Notes: generated from the sequence alone by a model not told the origin. Positions 17,341-25,656 are shown, counted from the stretch's first letter. The stretch is DNA of 64,000 bases from Lysinibacillus sphaericus (GCF_002982115.1 NZ_CP019980.1:380001-444000); one strand, 5' to 3'. Numbers and translations: made by a program.

Positions 17341-18321
17341 ATGGCAGTAACTTTAGTAAAGCATGACATAAAATATGCTGAAGCAATGCATGCATTGTCT
17401 TCAATGCCACAGGTTCGGGATGCGCTTGGGTTACCTGCTGGGAAAGTGGAAGATACCATTAATTTTATCAAACGTGAATGTGTAGACGAGGAAGAAGGAA
17501 AGACTGTTCCTCGTGTTGTGCTAAATGAGGAAGGTCGACTCATTGGTGTCACAGCATTGATGTTTATAGACCATATAAATAAGTGTTGTCACATAGGGTC
17601 ATGGCTAGGATATGAGTTTTGGGGAAAAGGCTACAATGAGGAAGCGAAAAAGGCCATTTTAGAAATTGCTTTTTTTGATTTAGGGCTTGAACGCGTTTTC
17701 GCAGGAGCTAGAAAGATCAATATTCGCTCACAAAAGGCACAGGAAAAGTTGCCTTTTATTCGTCTAGGTGTAGAAAAAGAGTTTCCGCAGGAACATTCTT
17801 GGTTAGAAGTGAAGGAAAAGCAACCTTGCGTATTAAACGTTTTTGAACGTGTGGATTTTGTACGTTATTATACAACAATAGAAAAAGTGGAAGGTAGCCG
17901 AGAAAGCTACTTACCATATTTATTACTAGCGGATGAAAGTGAAATGGCCGTTCGCCAATATATGAATGATGGTGAACTTTACACCATTAAATGCGGTGAA
18001 AAATTGGCAGGCACAGCCTTGCTTATTCCACAGTCAGACGCAACAATTGAGTTGAAAAATATAGCGGTTGTGGAAGCATTTCAGGGCAAAGGCATTGGGA
18101 AGGAAGCTTTGAACAAAATTTTTGCCCTTTGTAAAGGACAAGGATATGAAAATATTTTAGTTGGCACAGCAAATTCTAGTATTGACAATATTGCGTTTTA
18201 TCAAAAATCAGGCTTCAGGATGGATACCATCGAAAAGAATTTTTTCAGTAAGTATCCTGAACCCATTTATGAAAATGGCATACGAGCATTAGATATGATT
18301 GTCTTTTCAAAAGCATTATAA
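17341..18321 (+). CDS. Protein with two tandem GNAT acetyltransferase domains
   Basis: A 326-residue protein. The N-terminal half (about 1-175) is RimJ/RimL-like, with GSWLGYEFWGKGYNEEAKKAI as its acetyl-CoA loop region. The C-terminal half (185-326) is a second GNAT with IAVVEAFQGKGIGKEALNKI and the closing FYQKSGFRMD. AAAGGAG precedes the ATG at 17341. The two domains are of different GNAT subtypes, so this is a fusion rather than an internal duplication. Substrates unknown. Confidence 0.82.
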   Translation: MAVTLVKHDIKYAEAMHALSSMPQVRDALGLPAGKVEDTINFIKRECVDEEEGKTVPRVVLNEEGRLIGVTALMFIDHINKCCHIGSWLGYEFWGKGYNEEAKKAILEIAFFDLGLERVFAGARKINIRSQKAQEKLPFIRLGVEKEFPQEHSWLEVKEKQPCVLNVFERVDFVRYYTTIEKVEGSRESYLPYLLLADESEMAVRQYMNDGELYTIKCGEKLAGTALLIPQSDATIELKNIAVVEAFQGKGIGKEALNKIFALCKGQGYENILVGTANSSIDNIAFYQKSGFRMDTIEKNFFSKYPEPIYENGIRALDMIVFSKAL

Positions 18322-18353
18322 CAGGCAATGTCTAGAATAAGGCTGTCATAAAG

Positions 18354-18392
18354 AAATACCCGACCAACAATTGTTGAGCGGGTATTTTTATT
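18354..18392. terminator. Bidirectional terminator between the GNAT fusion and nsrR
   Basis: Arms AAATACCCG (18354-18362) and CGGGTATTT (18379-18387) enclose a smaller palindrome CAACAATTGTTG. T-rich tails lie on both sides, serving the two convergent genes. Confidence 0.8.
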
Positions 18393-18825
18393 TACCAAAT
18401 AACAAGGCCATTAACTTTTCTTTGGAGTGTAAAAAATCGTCAAGAGAATAGCGATCAAGGACAGCCATATATGCTTGTAATGCCTCATAGAGGACACCTT
18501 TTAACTGGCATTCAGGTGCAATTTTACACAAGTTGTTTTCTTTGTCGAAACACTCAACAAGATGAAAATCCTCTTCTGTATGGCGTACAATTTCACCAAT
18601 CGTAATGGACTTTGGATCGATTGCTAAACGGATACCGCCACCTCGACCGCGAATCGTTTCGATGTAACCAAGCAGTCCTAATTGGTGTGTCACCTTCATT
18701 AAATGGTTTTTTGATATATTATAGGCATCTGAAATTTCTTGAATGGTTGATAGTTGACCGTCTTCCTTCGCACCTAGATAAATGAGTGTTCGAAGGGAGT
18801 AATCTGTGTATAAAGTTAATCGCAT
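18388..18825 (-). CDS. nsrR: Rrf2-family nitric-oxide-sensing repressor NsrR
   Basis: A 145-residue winged-helix regulator. The iron-sulfur ligands expected for NsrR are present: Cys92, Cys100 and Cys106, and Asp8, which acts as the fourth ligand in characterised NsrR. The DNA-recognition region reads ISKNHLMKVTHQLG. Nitric oxide damages the cluster and releases repression. It is divergent from hmp, with a palindrome of the NsrR type between them, so it almost certainly controls hmp and possibly itself. Confidence 0.92.
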   Translation of the reverse strand: MRLTLYTDYSLRTLIYLGAKEDGQLSTIQEISDAYNISKNHLMKVTHQLGLLGYIETIRGRGGGIRLAIDPKSITIGEIVRHTEEDFHLVECFDKENNLCKIAPECQLKGVLYEALQAYMAVLDRYSLDDFLHSKEKLMALLFGK

Positions 18826-18909
18826 TGGAACACCCTACTTTCTGTAATTCACTTCAATAATTATAGCATTTTTACCTTAAATTATTGTAAATCAGTACTT
18901 TTTTAAAAC

Positions 18910-18964
18910 ATGTATTTCAAATACATCAAATTTGTCTATTTTGTTAAAGATGTATTTTATATAT
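18910..18964. promoter_or_regulatory. NsrR operator region of hmp
   Basis: ATGTATTTCAAATACAT (18910-18926) is a near-perfect palindrome of the NsrR type. A second, weaker copy, ATGTATTTTATATAT (18950-18964), sits close to the hmp start and overlaps the likely -10 region. Confidence 0.8.
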
Positions 18965-19018
18965 TGCTTTAATGAATTGTAAGCGTTATATTGTAATCAC
19001 GAAAGGATGGTATGCGAT

Positions 19019-20185
19019 ATGTTAAAACAAGAAACAGTACAAATTATTAAAGCAACAGTGCCCGTATTAGAAGTTCATGGGGTAGAAATTACTAAGACGT
19101 TTTATAAAAATATGTTTCAAGCTCATCCAGAATTATTGAATATTTTTAACCACACAAACCAAGAAAAAGGCCGTCAACAAACTGCATTAGCAAATACCGT
19201 GTATGCAGCAGCAGTTCATATTGAAAATTTAGAAGCGATTTTACCAGCCGTTATGTTAATTGCTCATAAACATCGTAGTTTAGGAATTTTACCAGAGCAT
19301 TACCCGATTGTAGGGGAACATCTACTAAAAGCAATTAAAGAAGTGCTTGGTGACGCGGCAACAGATGATATTATCAACGCATGGGCTGAAGCATATGGCG
19401 TTATTGCGGATGTTTTCATTCAGGTAGAAGAAGATCTTTATCAAAAAGCTGAAAATAATGGTGGATGGCGTTTGTTTAAACCACTGAAAGTAGCTAAAAA
19501 AGAAGTTGAAAGCGACCTTGTTACTTCTATTTACTTTGTGAATGAAGATGGATCGCCACTTCCAGCATATGAACCAGGGCAATATATTAGCATTCGTGTC
19601 AAAGTACCAGGGGAAGAATATTTATTAAACCGCCAATATACACTTTCACAAGCGAGTGCTGAGGATGGCTACCGTATTTCAGTAAAACGTGAAAGCGATC
19701 ATACACCAAATGGTAAAGTATCTAACTTTATTCACGATGTGTTACAAGTTGGAGATTTAGTAGATGTAAGTGTGCCAGCAGGTTTATTTGTATTAGAAGA
19801 AACTGCAGCTCCAATTACATTTGTTAGTGGAGGAATCGGCGTAACACCATTAAACAGTATGCTACAATCTTTAAAGGATGATGCAGTGAATGAAGTGCAT
19901 TTTATCCAATGTGCACGTAATGAAAAAGTAGTAGCATTTAGTGATGACATCCAAACTAAAGTAAATACCCTTCCGAATGCATCTTATACAGCCCTTTATT
20001 CGGATGAGGATAAGTTATTGACAAAAGAACTATTGGCAGAACAGATTCCACATAATACGGACGTTTATATCTGTGGTCCTGTTGGTTTTATGGAGGCAGT
20101 TATTAAAAATCTCCATGAAATTGGTATTAAAGATGAAAAAATTCACTATGAATTCTTTGGACCTGCCATGCAATTAGCAAACTAA
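19019..20185 (+). CDS. hmp: Flavohemoglobin, nitric oxide dioxygenase
   Basis: A 388-residue three-domain protein that oxidises NO to nitrate using NAD(P)H and oxygen. The globin domain (1-140) has the distal Tyr29 and the proximal His85 (AHKHRS). The FAD domain has RQYTLS, and the NAD domain has GGIGVTP and CGPVGFM, ending with YEFFGP. I chose the ATG at 19019 because the protein then begins like B. subtilis Hmp; the ATG at 19007 lies inside the AAAGGATGG binding site. Controlled by the adjacent NsrR boxes. Confidence 0.95.
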   Translation: MLKQETVQIIKATVPVLEVHGVEITKTFYKNMFQAHPELLNIFNHTNQEKGRQQTALANTVYAAAVHIENLEAILPAVMLIAHKHRSLGILPEHYPIVGEHLLKAIKEVLGDAATDDIINAWAEAYGVIADVFIQVEEDLYQKAENNGGWRLFKPLKVAKKEVESDLVTSIYFVNEDGSPLPAYEPGQYISIRVKVPGEEYLLNRQYTLSQASAEDGYRISVKRESDHTPNGKVSNFIHDVLQVGDLVDVSVPAGLFVLEETAAPITFVSGGIGVTPLNSMLQSLKDDAVNEVHFIQCARNEKVVAFSDDIQTKVNTLPNASYTALYSDEDKLLTKELLAEQIPHNTDVYICGPVGFMEAVIKNLHEIGIKDEKIHYEFFGPAMQLAN

Positions 20186-20195
20186 AATTATAATG

Positions 20196-20244
20196 AACTC
20201 TGTTATAAGCTGCATTTTACGCACTTGTAACAGAGTTTTTTTTA
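20196..20244 (+). terminator. Rho-independent terminator after hmp
   Basis: A 15-bp stem (AACTCTGTTATAAGC / ACTTGTAACAGAGTT) with a 12-nt loop is followed by seven or more T, 10 bp after the hmp stop codon. Confidence 0.9.
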
Positions 20245-20303
20245 TGTCATGCGTTATGAAATCTATATGTAAAGCGCTTTAAGAAAAAAATAGATCTTTC
20301 ATG

Positions 20304-20332
20304 TTGACATTATACCTAATGGGGTATATTAT
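20304..20332 (+). promoter_or_regulatory. cstR promoter with CstR-type operator
   Basis: TTGACA (20304-20309), N17 and TATTAT (20327-20332) form a good sigma-A promoter. The spacer is filled by ATACCTAATGGGGTAT (20312-20327), a palindrome of the ATACC-N6-GGTAT type, which suits autorepression by the CsoR-like protein encoded 50 bp downstream. Confidence 0.78.
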
Positions 20333-20383
20333 AAAACACGTAAGCAAGATGAATCACTTAATTCGAAGGGAGGCGTACACATA

Positions 20384-20644
20384 ATGGCGTACGATGCTAA
20401 AACAGCAAATCGTGTAAAACGAATGGAAGGCCAATTGCGTGGTATTTTACGCATGATGGAAGAAGAACAAAGCTGTAAAGATGTGATTACACAGCTATCT
20501 GCCGTGCGTTCTGCAGTTGATCGGACGATAGGTGTTATTGTCAGTGAGAACTTGCTGAATTGTGTTGCGACTGCTGATGGGGATTCAGAGAAAATGAATA
20601 GTGCCATCCAAGAAGCGATGGATTTGGTCGTAAAAAGTAGATAA
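20384..20644 (+). CDS. cstR: CsoR/FrmR-family persulfide-sensing repressor, CstR type
   Basis: An 86-residue all-helical CsoR-fold regulator. It has the two sensing cysteines of CstR, Cys31 (EQSCKDV) and Cys60 (LLNC), but lacks the histidine between them that copper-sensing CsoR needs. CstR forms di- to tetrasulfide links between these cysteines in the presence of persulfides and leaves DNA. The downstream genes are all rhodanese, TusA, persulfide dioxygenase or sulfite-export genes, matching a cst/yrk regulon. Confidence 0.92.
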   Translation: MAYDAKTANRVKRMEGQLRGILRMMEEEQSCKDVITQLSAVRSAVDRTIGVIVSENLLNCVATADGDSEKMNSAIQEAMDLVVKSR

Positions 20645-20651
20645 ATTTATT

Positions 20652-20667
20652 ATACCCTTTATAGTAT
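20652..20667. promoter_or_regulatory. CstR-type operator before the first rhodanese
   Basis: ATACCCTTTATAGTAT has the same 16-nt geometry as the cstR operator (ATACC-N6-xGTAT). It lies 22 nt before the TTG start, in the 44-bp gap after cstR. Confidence 0.6.
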
Positions 20668-20688
20668 ATAGATAGGAGGTAGTGATAC

Positions 20689-21030
20689 TTGGAAGCATGG
20701 ATTATGATCGCTATTGTGATTGGGTTTTTAGTTTGGCGTATGAAGCCAGCAAAAGGAGTGCAGTCCATATCAACAGCTCAATTAAAAAATGTGCTGAATG
20801 ATAAAGATAAAGTATTCATCGATGTGCGAACGCCAGCTGAATACAAAGGTCGCAACATCCCGCAATTCAAAAATATTCCGTTAGGCTCTAGCTTTGATAA
20901 AATACCGAAGGATAAAGAAGTTGTCGTTATTTGTCAGAGTGGTATGCGTAGTAGTCAGGCGTGTAAGCAATTGAAAAAACTAGGATATGAGCGCGTAACA
21001 AATGTCCGTGGTGGCATGAGCGCCTATTAG
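20689..21030 (+). CDS. Membrane-anchored single-domain rhodanese
   Basis: A 113-residue sulfurtransferase. An N-terminal membrane segment (residues 3-17) is followed by one rhodanese domain with catalytic Cys82 in the loop CQSGMRS and the closing NVRGGMSAY. It would carry a persulfide at the inner face of the membrane. The start is TTG, 8 nt after AGGAGG. It lies between cstR and a second rhodanese, in the same direction. Confidence 0.87.
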   Translation: MEAWIMIAIVIGFLVWRMKPAKGVQSISTAQLKNVLNDKDKVFIDVRTPAEYKGRNIPQFKNIPLGSSFDKIPKDKEVVVICQSGMRSSQACKQLKKLGYERVTNVRGGMSAY

Positions 21031-21042
21031 GAGGAAACTATT

Positions 21043-21339
21043 GTGAAGGAAATTTCAGCAAAAGAAGTACAACAAGCTTTAGCAGATGGACAGATGTTAA
21101 AAATAATCGACGTTCGTGAAGTGGACGAAGTGCAGGCTGGACATATTCCTGGAATGATGAATATGCCACTTGGCTTACTTGAGTTTCGCATGCACGAGTT
21201 AAATAAAAATGAACCATATATTATCGTTTGTCGATCAGGTGCTCGCAGTGGTCGTGCTACACAATTTTTAGAAAGCCAAGGCTTTGATGTAACAAATATG
21301 GTTGGTGGCATGCTTGCATGGGAAGGCGAAGTACAGTAA
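21043..21339 (+). CDS. Single-domain rhodanese, cytoplasmic
   Basis: A 98-residue rhodanese domain with catalytic Cys63 in CRSGARS and the usual DVRE and GGMLAW motifs. It starts with GTG 13 bp after the preceding rhodanese stop, with GGAGG in the gap, so the two are co-transcribed. The active-site loop differs from the anchored neighbour (CRSGARS versus CQSGMRS), suggesting different acceptors. Confidence 0.9.
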   Translation: MKEISAKEVQQALADGQMLKIIDVREVDEVQAGHIPGMMNMPLGLLEFRMHELNKNEPYIIVCRSGARSGRATQFLESQGFDVTNMVGGMLAWEGEVQ

Positions 21340-21352
21340 TAGTCTATAGTGA

Positions 21353-21403
21353 GGGTATACCCTATTCTATATTTTTTAGCAAAAATAATACCCTTATAGG
21401 TAT
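21353..21403. promoter_or_regulatory. CstR-type operator cluster before the TusA-rhodanese gene
   Basis: ATACCCTTATAGGTAT (21388-21403) matches the ATACC-N6-GGTAT pattern on both arms. A perfect GGGTATACCC palindrome lies 25 bp upstream (21353-21362). They occupy the 76-bp gap and probably mark a second regulated promoter. Confidence 0.68.
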
Positions 21404-21415
21404 AAGGAGGAAGTT

Positions 21416-21970
21416 ATGAGTATTAAGGCAGATTTTCAACTAGATGCAAAAGGGCTATCCTGCCCGATGCCAATCGTAAAAACGAAAAAGGCAATGGCTG
21501 AATTAGCGGATGGTCAAATTTTAGAAGTTTCAGCTACAGATAAAGGTTCAAAAGCCGATATCGCAGCTTGGGCTGAGTCTGTAGGGCATCAGTATATCGG
21601 GACAGTGGAAGAAGATACTGTGCTTAAGCATTACATTCGTAAATGCGCGCAGGAGTCAGCTGATGGAAAAACGTTTGAGTCCACAATTGAGTTGGAACAA
21701 ATCGTAGGAAGAGATGGGCTTATCCTCGATGTGCGTGAAGAAGCGGAGTTCGCATTCGGTCACATTGAAGGGGCGAAATCCATTCCGATGGGTGAGCTTG
21801 AAGAGCGTCTTTCTGAACTCGATAAAGATCGTGAAATTTATGTGATTTGTCGTACAGGTGCTCGCAGTGATTTAGCTGCACAAAAGCTAGTAGCAAATGG
21901 CTTTACAAAAGTATTTAACGTCTTACCAGGTATGACATCTTGGACGGGCGAATTAATTAAAACTATTTAA
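21416..21970 (+). CDS. yrkF: TusA-rhodanese fusion sulfurtransferase (YrkF/CstA-like)
   Basis: A 184-residue protein. The N-terminal TusA domain (1-78) has the sulfur-carrying Cys16 in LSCPMPIVKTKKAM. The C-terminal rhodanese (about 85-184) has DVREEAEFAFGHIEG and catalytic Cys145 in CRTGARS. The arrangement matches B. subtilis YrkF and two of the domains of staphylococcal CstA. It probably passes sulfane sulfur between low-molecular-weight persulfides, TusA and the dioxygenase. AGGAGG precedes the ATG. Confidence 0.9.
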   Translation: MSIKADFQLDAKGLSCPMPIVKTKKAMAELADGQILEVSATDKGSKADIAAWAESVGHQYIGTVEEDTVLKHYIRKCAQESADGKTFESTIELEQIVGRDGLILDVREEAEFAFGHIEGAKSIPMGELEERLSELDKDREIYVICRTGARSDLAAQKLVANGFTKVFNVLPGMTSWTGELIKTI

Positions 21971-21986
21971 ATTGGAGGAATTTATT

Positions 21987-22382
21987 ATGTCAAACAAAGT
22001 AGCAATTATTGCAAGTAACGGTGGTCTTTTTGATGCGTATAAGGTGTTCAATATCGCAACAGCAGCGGCAGCTTCTGATAAGGAAGTAGCAATCTTTTTC
22101 ACATTCGAAGGATTAAATTTAATTCATAAGCAAGGCATGAATGCTTTACCAATGCCTGCTGGTACAGAACATTTTGCAGAAGGTTTTGCGAAAGCAAATG
22201 TACCTGCAATTCCGCAATTAGTAGAAATGGCACAAGAATTAGGTGTTAAATTTATTGCGTGTCAAATGACAATGGATGTAATGGGCTTAACAGTAGAAGA
22301 TTTTGTAGAAGGTATTGAGGTTGGGGGAGCTGTAACATTCTTAGAATTCGCTAAAGATGCAGCACCATCATTAACGTTCTAA
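21987..22382 (+). CDS. yrkE: DsrE-family protein (YrkE-like)
   Basis: A 131-residue DsrE/DsrF-like protein with the family pattern VAIIASNGGLFDAYKVFNIA at the start, an FFTFEGL strand, and a conserved Cys92 in IACQMTMDVMG that could carry sulfur. In B. subtilis the related YrkE is in the same operon as the TusA-rhodanese protein. GGAGG precedes the ATG at 21987; an upstream in-frame ATG overlaps that binding site. It is 16 bp after yrkF. Confidence 0.88.
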   Translation: MSNKVAIIASNGGLFDAYKVFNIATAAAASDKEVAIFFTFEGLNLIHKQGMNALPMPAGTEHFAEGFAKANVPAIPQLVEMAQELGVKFIACQMTMDVMGLTVEDFVEGIEVGGAVTFLEFAKDAAPSLTF

Positions 22383-22479
22383 TTAAGTTGCAACAGATGT
22401 AGACGGCTTATCATGAGTGATAACCGAATGCTGAATATATTCAGTAGTGCATTGGATTTTGACTAGAAGATAACAATAA

Positions 22480-22505
22480 GCGGAGAGGCATGTCCTTTCC
22501 GCTAA
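22480..22505 (+). other. Intra-operon hairpin between yrkE and yrkH
   Basis: An 11-nt arm pair AGCGGAGAGG.../...CCTTTCCGCT with a short CATGT loop lies in the 160-bp gap. A-run rather than T-run follows, so it is not a typical terminator for the plus strand. It may stabilise the upstream mRNA or separate expression levels. Confidence 0.4.
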
Positions 22506-22521
22506 AAAAATCAACGAAATA

Positions 22522-22537
22522 ATACCTTGGGGGGTAA
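22522..22537. promoter_or_regulatory. CstR-type operator overlapping the yrkH ribosome binding site
   Basis: ATACCTTGGGGGGTAA keeps the 16-nt ATACC-N6-GGTAx geometry. Its G-run is also the only plausible Shine-Dalgarno sequence for the GTG start at 22543. Repressor binding here would sit at the start of the coding region, unless a promoter just upstream is being blocked. Confidence 0.55.
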
Positions 22538-22542
22538 ACGGA

Positions 22543-23670
22543 GTGTCAGTATTAAAATGGAGCGCTGCAGAAGTAGCGAAAAAAGTAATCGAAAACAAAG
22601 AATTATTTATTTTAGATGTACGTAATACAGATGCATTTGAAGATTGGAAAATCGATGGACACAAATTTGAATACCTTAATTTTCCGTATTTTGAGCTATT
22701 AGATGGTGTCGAAGAAATTTTACCTAAAATCCCTACGGACAAAGATGTATTAGTCGTTTGTGCAAAGGAAGGATCTTCAATGATGGTGGCAGAGATGCTA
22801 TCTGATGCTGGACGTACTGTTGCCTATTTAGAGGGCGGTATGAAAACGTGGAGTGAATATTTAGAACCGATTAAAGTAGGCGATTTAACAGGTGGTGGTG
22901 AGCTTTACCAATTCGTTCGTTTAGGTAAAGGCTGTCTATCTTATATGGTTATTTCTGAAGGCGAAGCAGCAATTATTGACGCTGTACGCTTCACGGATGT
23001 ATTTACAAACTTTGCAAAAGAGAAAAACGTTCAAATTAAACATGTTTTTGATACACATTTGCATGCGGATCATATCTCAGGTGGACGCCATATTGCAGCA
23101 CAAACAGGTGCAACATATTATTTACCACCAAAAGATGCAGAAGAGGTTGTATTTGATTATACGCCATTAGTAGATGGCAATGTGGTGCAAATTGGGGCTT
23201 CGAAAATTGATGTAGGTGCACTTTATTCACCAGGTCATACAATTGGCTCAACGTCGTTTGTTGTAGATAACAAATATTTATTAACAGGGGACATCTTATT
23301 TATTGATTCAATTGGTCGTCCTGATTTAGCAGGACTTGCAGAAGACTGGGTTGGTGATTTACGTGAAACACTTTATAAACGTTACCGTGAATTATCGGAC
23401 GATTTAATTGTTCTACCTGCTCATTTTATGATTATTGATGAGCTAAATGAAGATGGTACTGTGGCAAAACGTTTAGGGGAGTTATTTGCTGAAAATCATG
23501 GTTTAAACATTGAAGATGCTGAAACATTCCGCAGTATTGTTACAGATAACTTACCACCACAACCAAATGCATATCAAGAAATTCGTCAAGTGAATATGGG
23601 GAAAATAACGCCAGCTATAGAGGAACAAACTGAAATGGAGATTGGCCCGAACCGCTGTGCAGTAAGATAA
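22543..23670 (+). CDS. yrkH: Rhodanese-persulfide dioxygenase fusion (metallo-beta-lactamase fold, YrkH/CstB-like)
   Basis: A 375-residue protein. The N-terminal rhodanese domain (1-110) has Cys73 in VCAKEGSS. The C-terminal metallo-beta-lactamase domain has the THLHADH iron-binding motif (171-177), SPGHTIGS, and [15 protein letters not shown], typical of ETHE1-type persulfide dioxygenases. These oxidise glutathione, CoA or bacillithiol persulfide to sulfite. Staphylococcal CstB has the dioxygenase first and the rhodanese last; here the order is reversed, as in YrkH. The start is GTG. A repeat begins immediately after the stop codon. Confidence 0.9.
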   Translation: MSVLKWSAAEVAKKVIENKELFILDVRNTDAFEDWKIDGHKFEYLNFPYFELLDGVEEILPKIPTDKDVLVVCAKEGSSMMVAEMLSDAGRTVAYLEGGMKTWSEYLEPIKVGDLTGGGELYQFVRLGKGCLSYMVISEGEAAIIDAVRFTDVFTNFAKEKNVQIKHVFDTHLHADHISGGRHIAAQTGATYYLPPKDAEEVVFDYTPLVDGNVVQIGASKIDVGALYSPGHTIGSTSFVVDNKYLLTGDILFIDSIGRPDLAGLAEDWVGDLRETLYKRYRELSDDLIVLPAHFMIIDELNEDGTVAKRLGELFAENHGLNIEDAETFRSIVTDNLPPQPNAYQEIRQVNMGKITPAIEEQTEMEIGPNRCAVR

Positions 23671-23695
23671 GTGCCAGTCACCCAAACAATTTACA
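23671..23695. repeat. Short palindromic repeat GTGCCAGTCAC-CCAAACAATTT
   Basis: One copy of the dispersed repeat begins on the base after the yrkH stop codon and lies in the 47-bp gap before tusA. Confidence 0.7.
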
Positions 23696-23717
23696 AACAA
23701 TTTAAAAGGAGATTAAC

Positions 23718-23945
23718 ATGAACTCAAATTTACAATTAGATGCAAAAGGTTTATCTTGTCCAATGCCGATCGTAAAAACAAAAAAGGCGATGGATACACT
23801 AGCTTCAGGTGAGATTTTGGAAGTACAAGTAACAGATAAAGGGGCTTTAGCGGATATCCCTGCATGGGCAAATGCAGGTGGTCACACGATTTTAGATAAA
23901 TCGGAAGACGCTGGCGTCATTACATTCTTTATTCAAAAAGCGTAA
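23718..23945 (+). CDS. yrkI: TusA-family sulfur carrier (YrkI-like)
   Basis: A 75-residue stand-alone TusA protein with the sulfur-carrying Cys14 in GLSCPMPIVKTKKAM. Its sequence is close to the TusA half of the upstream fusion, suggesting duplication. It would shuttle persulfide sulfur among the rhodaneses and the dioxygenase. AAAGGAG precedes the ATG. Confidence 0.92.
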   Translation: MNSNLQLDAKGLSCPMPIVKTKKAMDTLASGEILEVQVTDKGALADIPAWANAGGHTILDKSEDAGVITFFIQKA

Positions 23946-23950
23946 TGAGA

Positions 23951-23983
23951 CGGGTGAGTGTTCAAGCAGGACACTCACCTTTC
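23951..23983 (+). terminator. Hairpin after tusA
   Basis: GGTGAGTGT/ACACTCACC arms with a 9-nt loop begin 5 bp after the stop codon. The following TTTCC is a short T-run, so termination may be partial and allow read-through into the exporter gene. Confidence 0.55.
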
Positions 23984-24088
23984 CACTTCATTCTACAATG
24001 CATTTTGCCGAATGCAGTAATAGCCTTGGTGAACTTAGCTTTTGCGTTAAGGAACAAGGTGTAAACGACTTGAAAGAAGGAAAAATAG

Positions 24089-24865
24089 ATGGATATAACA
24101 TGGGTTATTACGATATTTTTAATCGGCTTTGTAGGATCTTATATTTCAGGTATGCTTGGTATTGGAGGCTCGATTATTAAATATCCAATGCTATTATATA
24201 TTCCACCTTTACTAGGATTTACTGCATTCACAGCACATGAAGTATCAGGTATTAGTGCTGTACAAGTGTTTTTCGCTTCGATTGCAGGGGTATGGGCATA
24301 TCGTAAAGGTGGCTATCTAAACAAATCCCTGATTATTTATATGGGTGGGGCAATTTTAGCAGGTAGCTTTGTCGGTAGCTTTGGTTCCCAATATTTATCG
24401 GAGGCAGGCGTTAATATCGTTTATGGGATTTTGGCGCTTATAGCGGCAATTATGATGTTTATTCCTAAAAAGCAAATTGACGATAAGCCAATGAATGATG
24501 TTACTTTTAATAAGCCCGTAGCGGTAATTTTAGCATTCATAGTCGGTATTGGTTCTGGTATCGTAGGAGCAGCAGGTGGTTTCCTACTTGTACCGATCAT
24601 GCTTGTTGTACTAAGAATTCCAACGCGTATGACGATTGCTACAAGTTTAGCCATTACTTTTATCTCTTCCATTGGGGGAACAATAGGAAAGCTAATGACG
24701 GGGCAAGTGGATTATTATCCAGCAGCCATCATGATTGTGGCAAGTTTAATAGCAGCGCCATTAGGAGCAAAAGCAGGGAAAAGTTTGAATACGAAAGTAT
24801 TACAAGGGATATTAGCTGTCTTGATTCTAGCAACGGCTATTAAAATTTGGATGGATATTTTATAG
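24089..24865 (+). CDS. yrkJ: TauE/SafE-family sulfite or sulfonate exporter (YrkJ-like)
   Basis: A 258-residue membrane protein with about eight hydrophobic segments and the duplicated TauE/SafE signature ([15 protein letters not shown] near residue 20, [15 protein letters not shown] near 154). In cst/yrk operons this protein is thought to export the sulfite made by the dioxygenase. GAAGG precedes the ATG. It follows tusA by 143 bp and is followed within 10 bp by the DsbA-like gene. Confidence 0.9.
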   Translation: MDITWVITIFLIGFVGSYISGMLGIGGSIIKYPMLLYIPPLLGFTAFTAHEVSGISAVQVFFASIAGVWAYRKGGYLNKSLIIYMGGAILAGSFVGSFGSQYLSEAGVNIVYGILALIAAIMMFIPKKQIDDKPMNDVTFNKPVAVILAFIVGIGSGIVGAAGGFLLVPIMLVVLRIPTRMTIATSLAITFISSIGGTIGKLMTGQVDYYPAAIMIVASLIAAPLGAKAGKSLNTKVLQGILAVLILATAIKIWMDIL

Positions 24866-24875
24866 GAGGATAACA

Positions 24876-25583
24876 ATGAAAATTGAAGTGTTTTCTGACT
24901 TCTCATGCCCATTTTGTTATATAGGGAAAAGAGAGTTAGAACAAGCAATAAAAGAGGCTGGATATACTGATCAAGTAGAGATAGAGTACAAATCCTATCA
25001 AATTGATTCTACTGCACCGAAAGAGACGGGGCAAAGTTTTTATGAACATTTTATGGCTCAGCAAAACGTAACGCGTGAAGAAGCTGAACAAATGACAATT
25101 GGTATTACTGAACGAGCAAAGGAAGTTGGGCTCACATATCAATTTGCTGAGATGAAAAAAGTGCATACAGAGAAAGCCCACCGCTTGGCAAAATGGACGA
25201 AGCAATTTGGAAAAGAAGCCGCTTATATAGAAGTGTTAATGGCTGCTTATTTAATGGAAGGTAAAGACTTAAATGATGATGCCATGTTGCTAGCGGTTAT
25301 TAAAGAGTTAGGCTTAGATGTTGCCGAAGCACAACAAGTATTGAATACAAATGAAGCTTTTAAGGAAGAGTTAGATAAAGATCGCTACGATGCGCAACAG
25401 ATTGGGGTACAAAGCGTGCCATTCTTTGTTTTTGAAAATCGTTACGGTATTAAAGGTGCTGAGCCGAATGAAGTATTCGTACGTACATTGCATCAAGCTG
25501 CGGAAATTGCTGGTATTAAACCTACTTTAAATATGGTTGGTAACGGTGATGCTTCTTGTGCGGATGGTGCATGTAAATTATAA
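24876..25583 (+). CDS. DsbA-family (FrnE-like) thiol oxidoreductase
   Basis: A 235-residue cytoplasmic thioredoxin-fold protein of the FrnE/2-hydroxychromene isomerase-like group. The active site is C11-P-F-C14, the helical insertion has the typical TEKAHRLAKWTKQFG, and the cis-Pro is in VQSVPFFVF. The C-terminus ends with a second pair, CADGACKL, which resembles the extra CxxxxC described for FrnE. Placed 10 bp after the exporter behind GGAGG, it probably belongs to the persulfide operon and may reduce or resolve protein persulfides. Confidence 0.87.
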   Translation: MKIEVFSDFSCPFCYIGKRELEQAIKEAGYTDQVEIEYKSYQIDSTAPKETGQSFYEHFMAQQNVTREEAEQMTIGITERAKEVGLTYQFAEMKKVHTEKAHRLAKWTKQFGKEAAYIEVLMAAYLMEGKDLNDDAMLLAVIKELGLDVAEAQQVLNTNEAFKEELDKDRYDAQQIGVQSVPFFVFENRYGIKGAEPNEVFVRTLHQAAEIAGIKPTLNMVGNGDASCADGACKL

Positions 25584-25614
25584 GTGCATCATCATACGCT
25601 ATTGCACAAAAGTG

Positions 25615-25656
25615 AAAAAGTGTTAGATTGACTGAGGTCAATCTAACACTTTTTTT
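25615..25656 (+). terminator. Terminator of the sulfur operon (repeat-type hairpin)
   Basis: A 12-bp stem (GTGTTAGATTGA / TCAATCTAACAC) with loop CTGAGG is followed by seven T. The same stem sequence occurs at 52507-52538 and 55013-55042, and split at 40195/41503, so it is part of a dispersed repeat. Confidence 0.85.
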
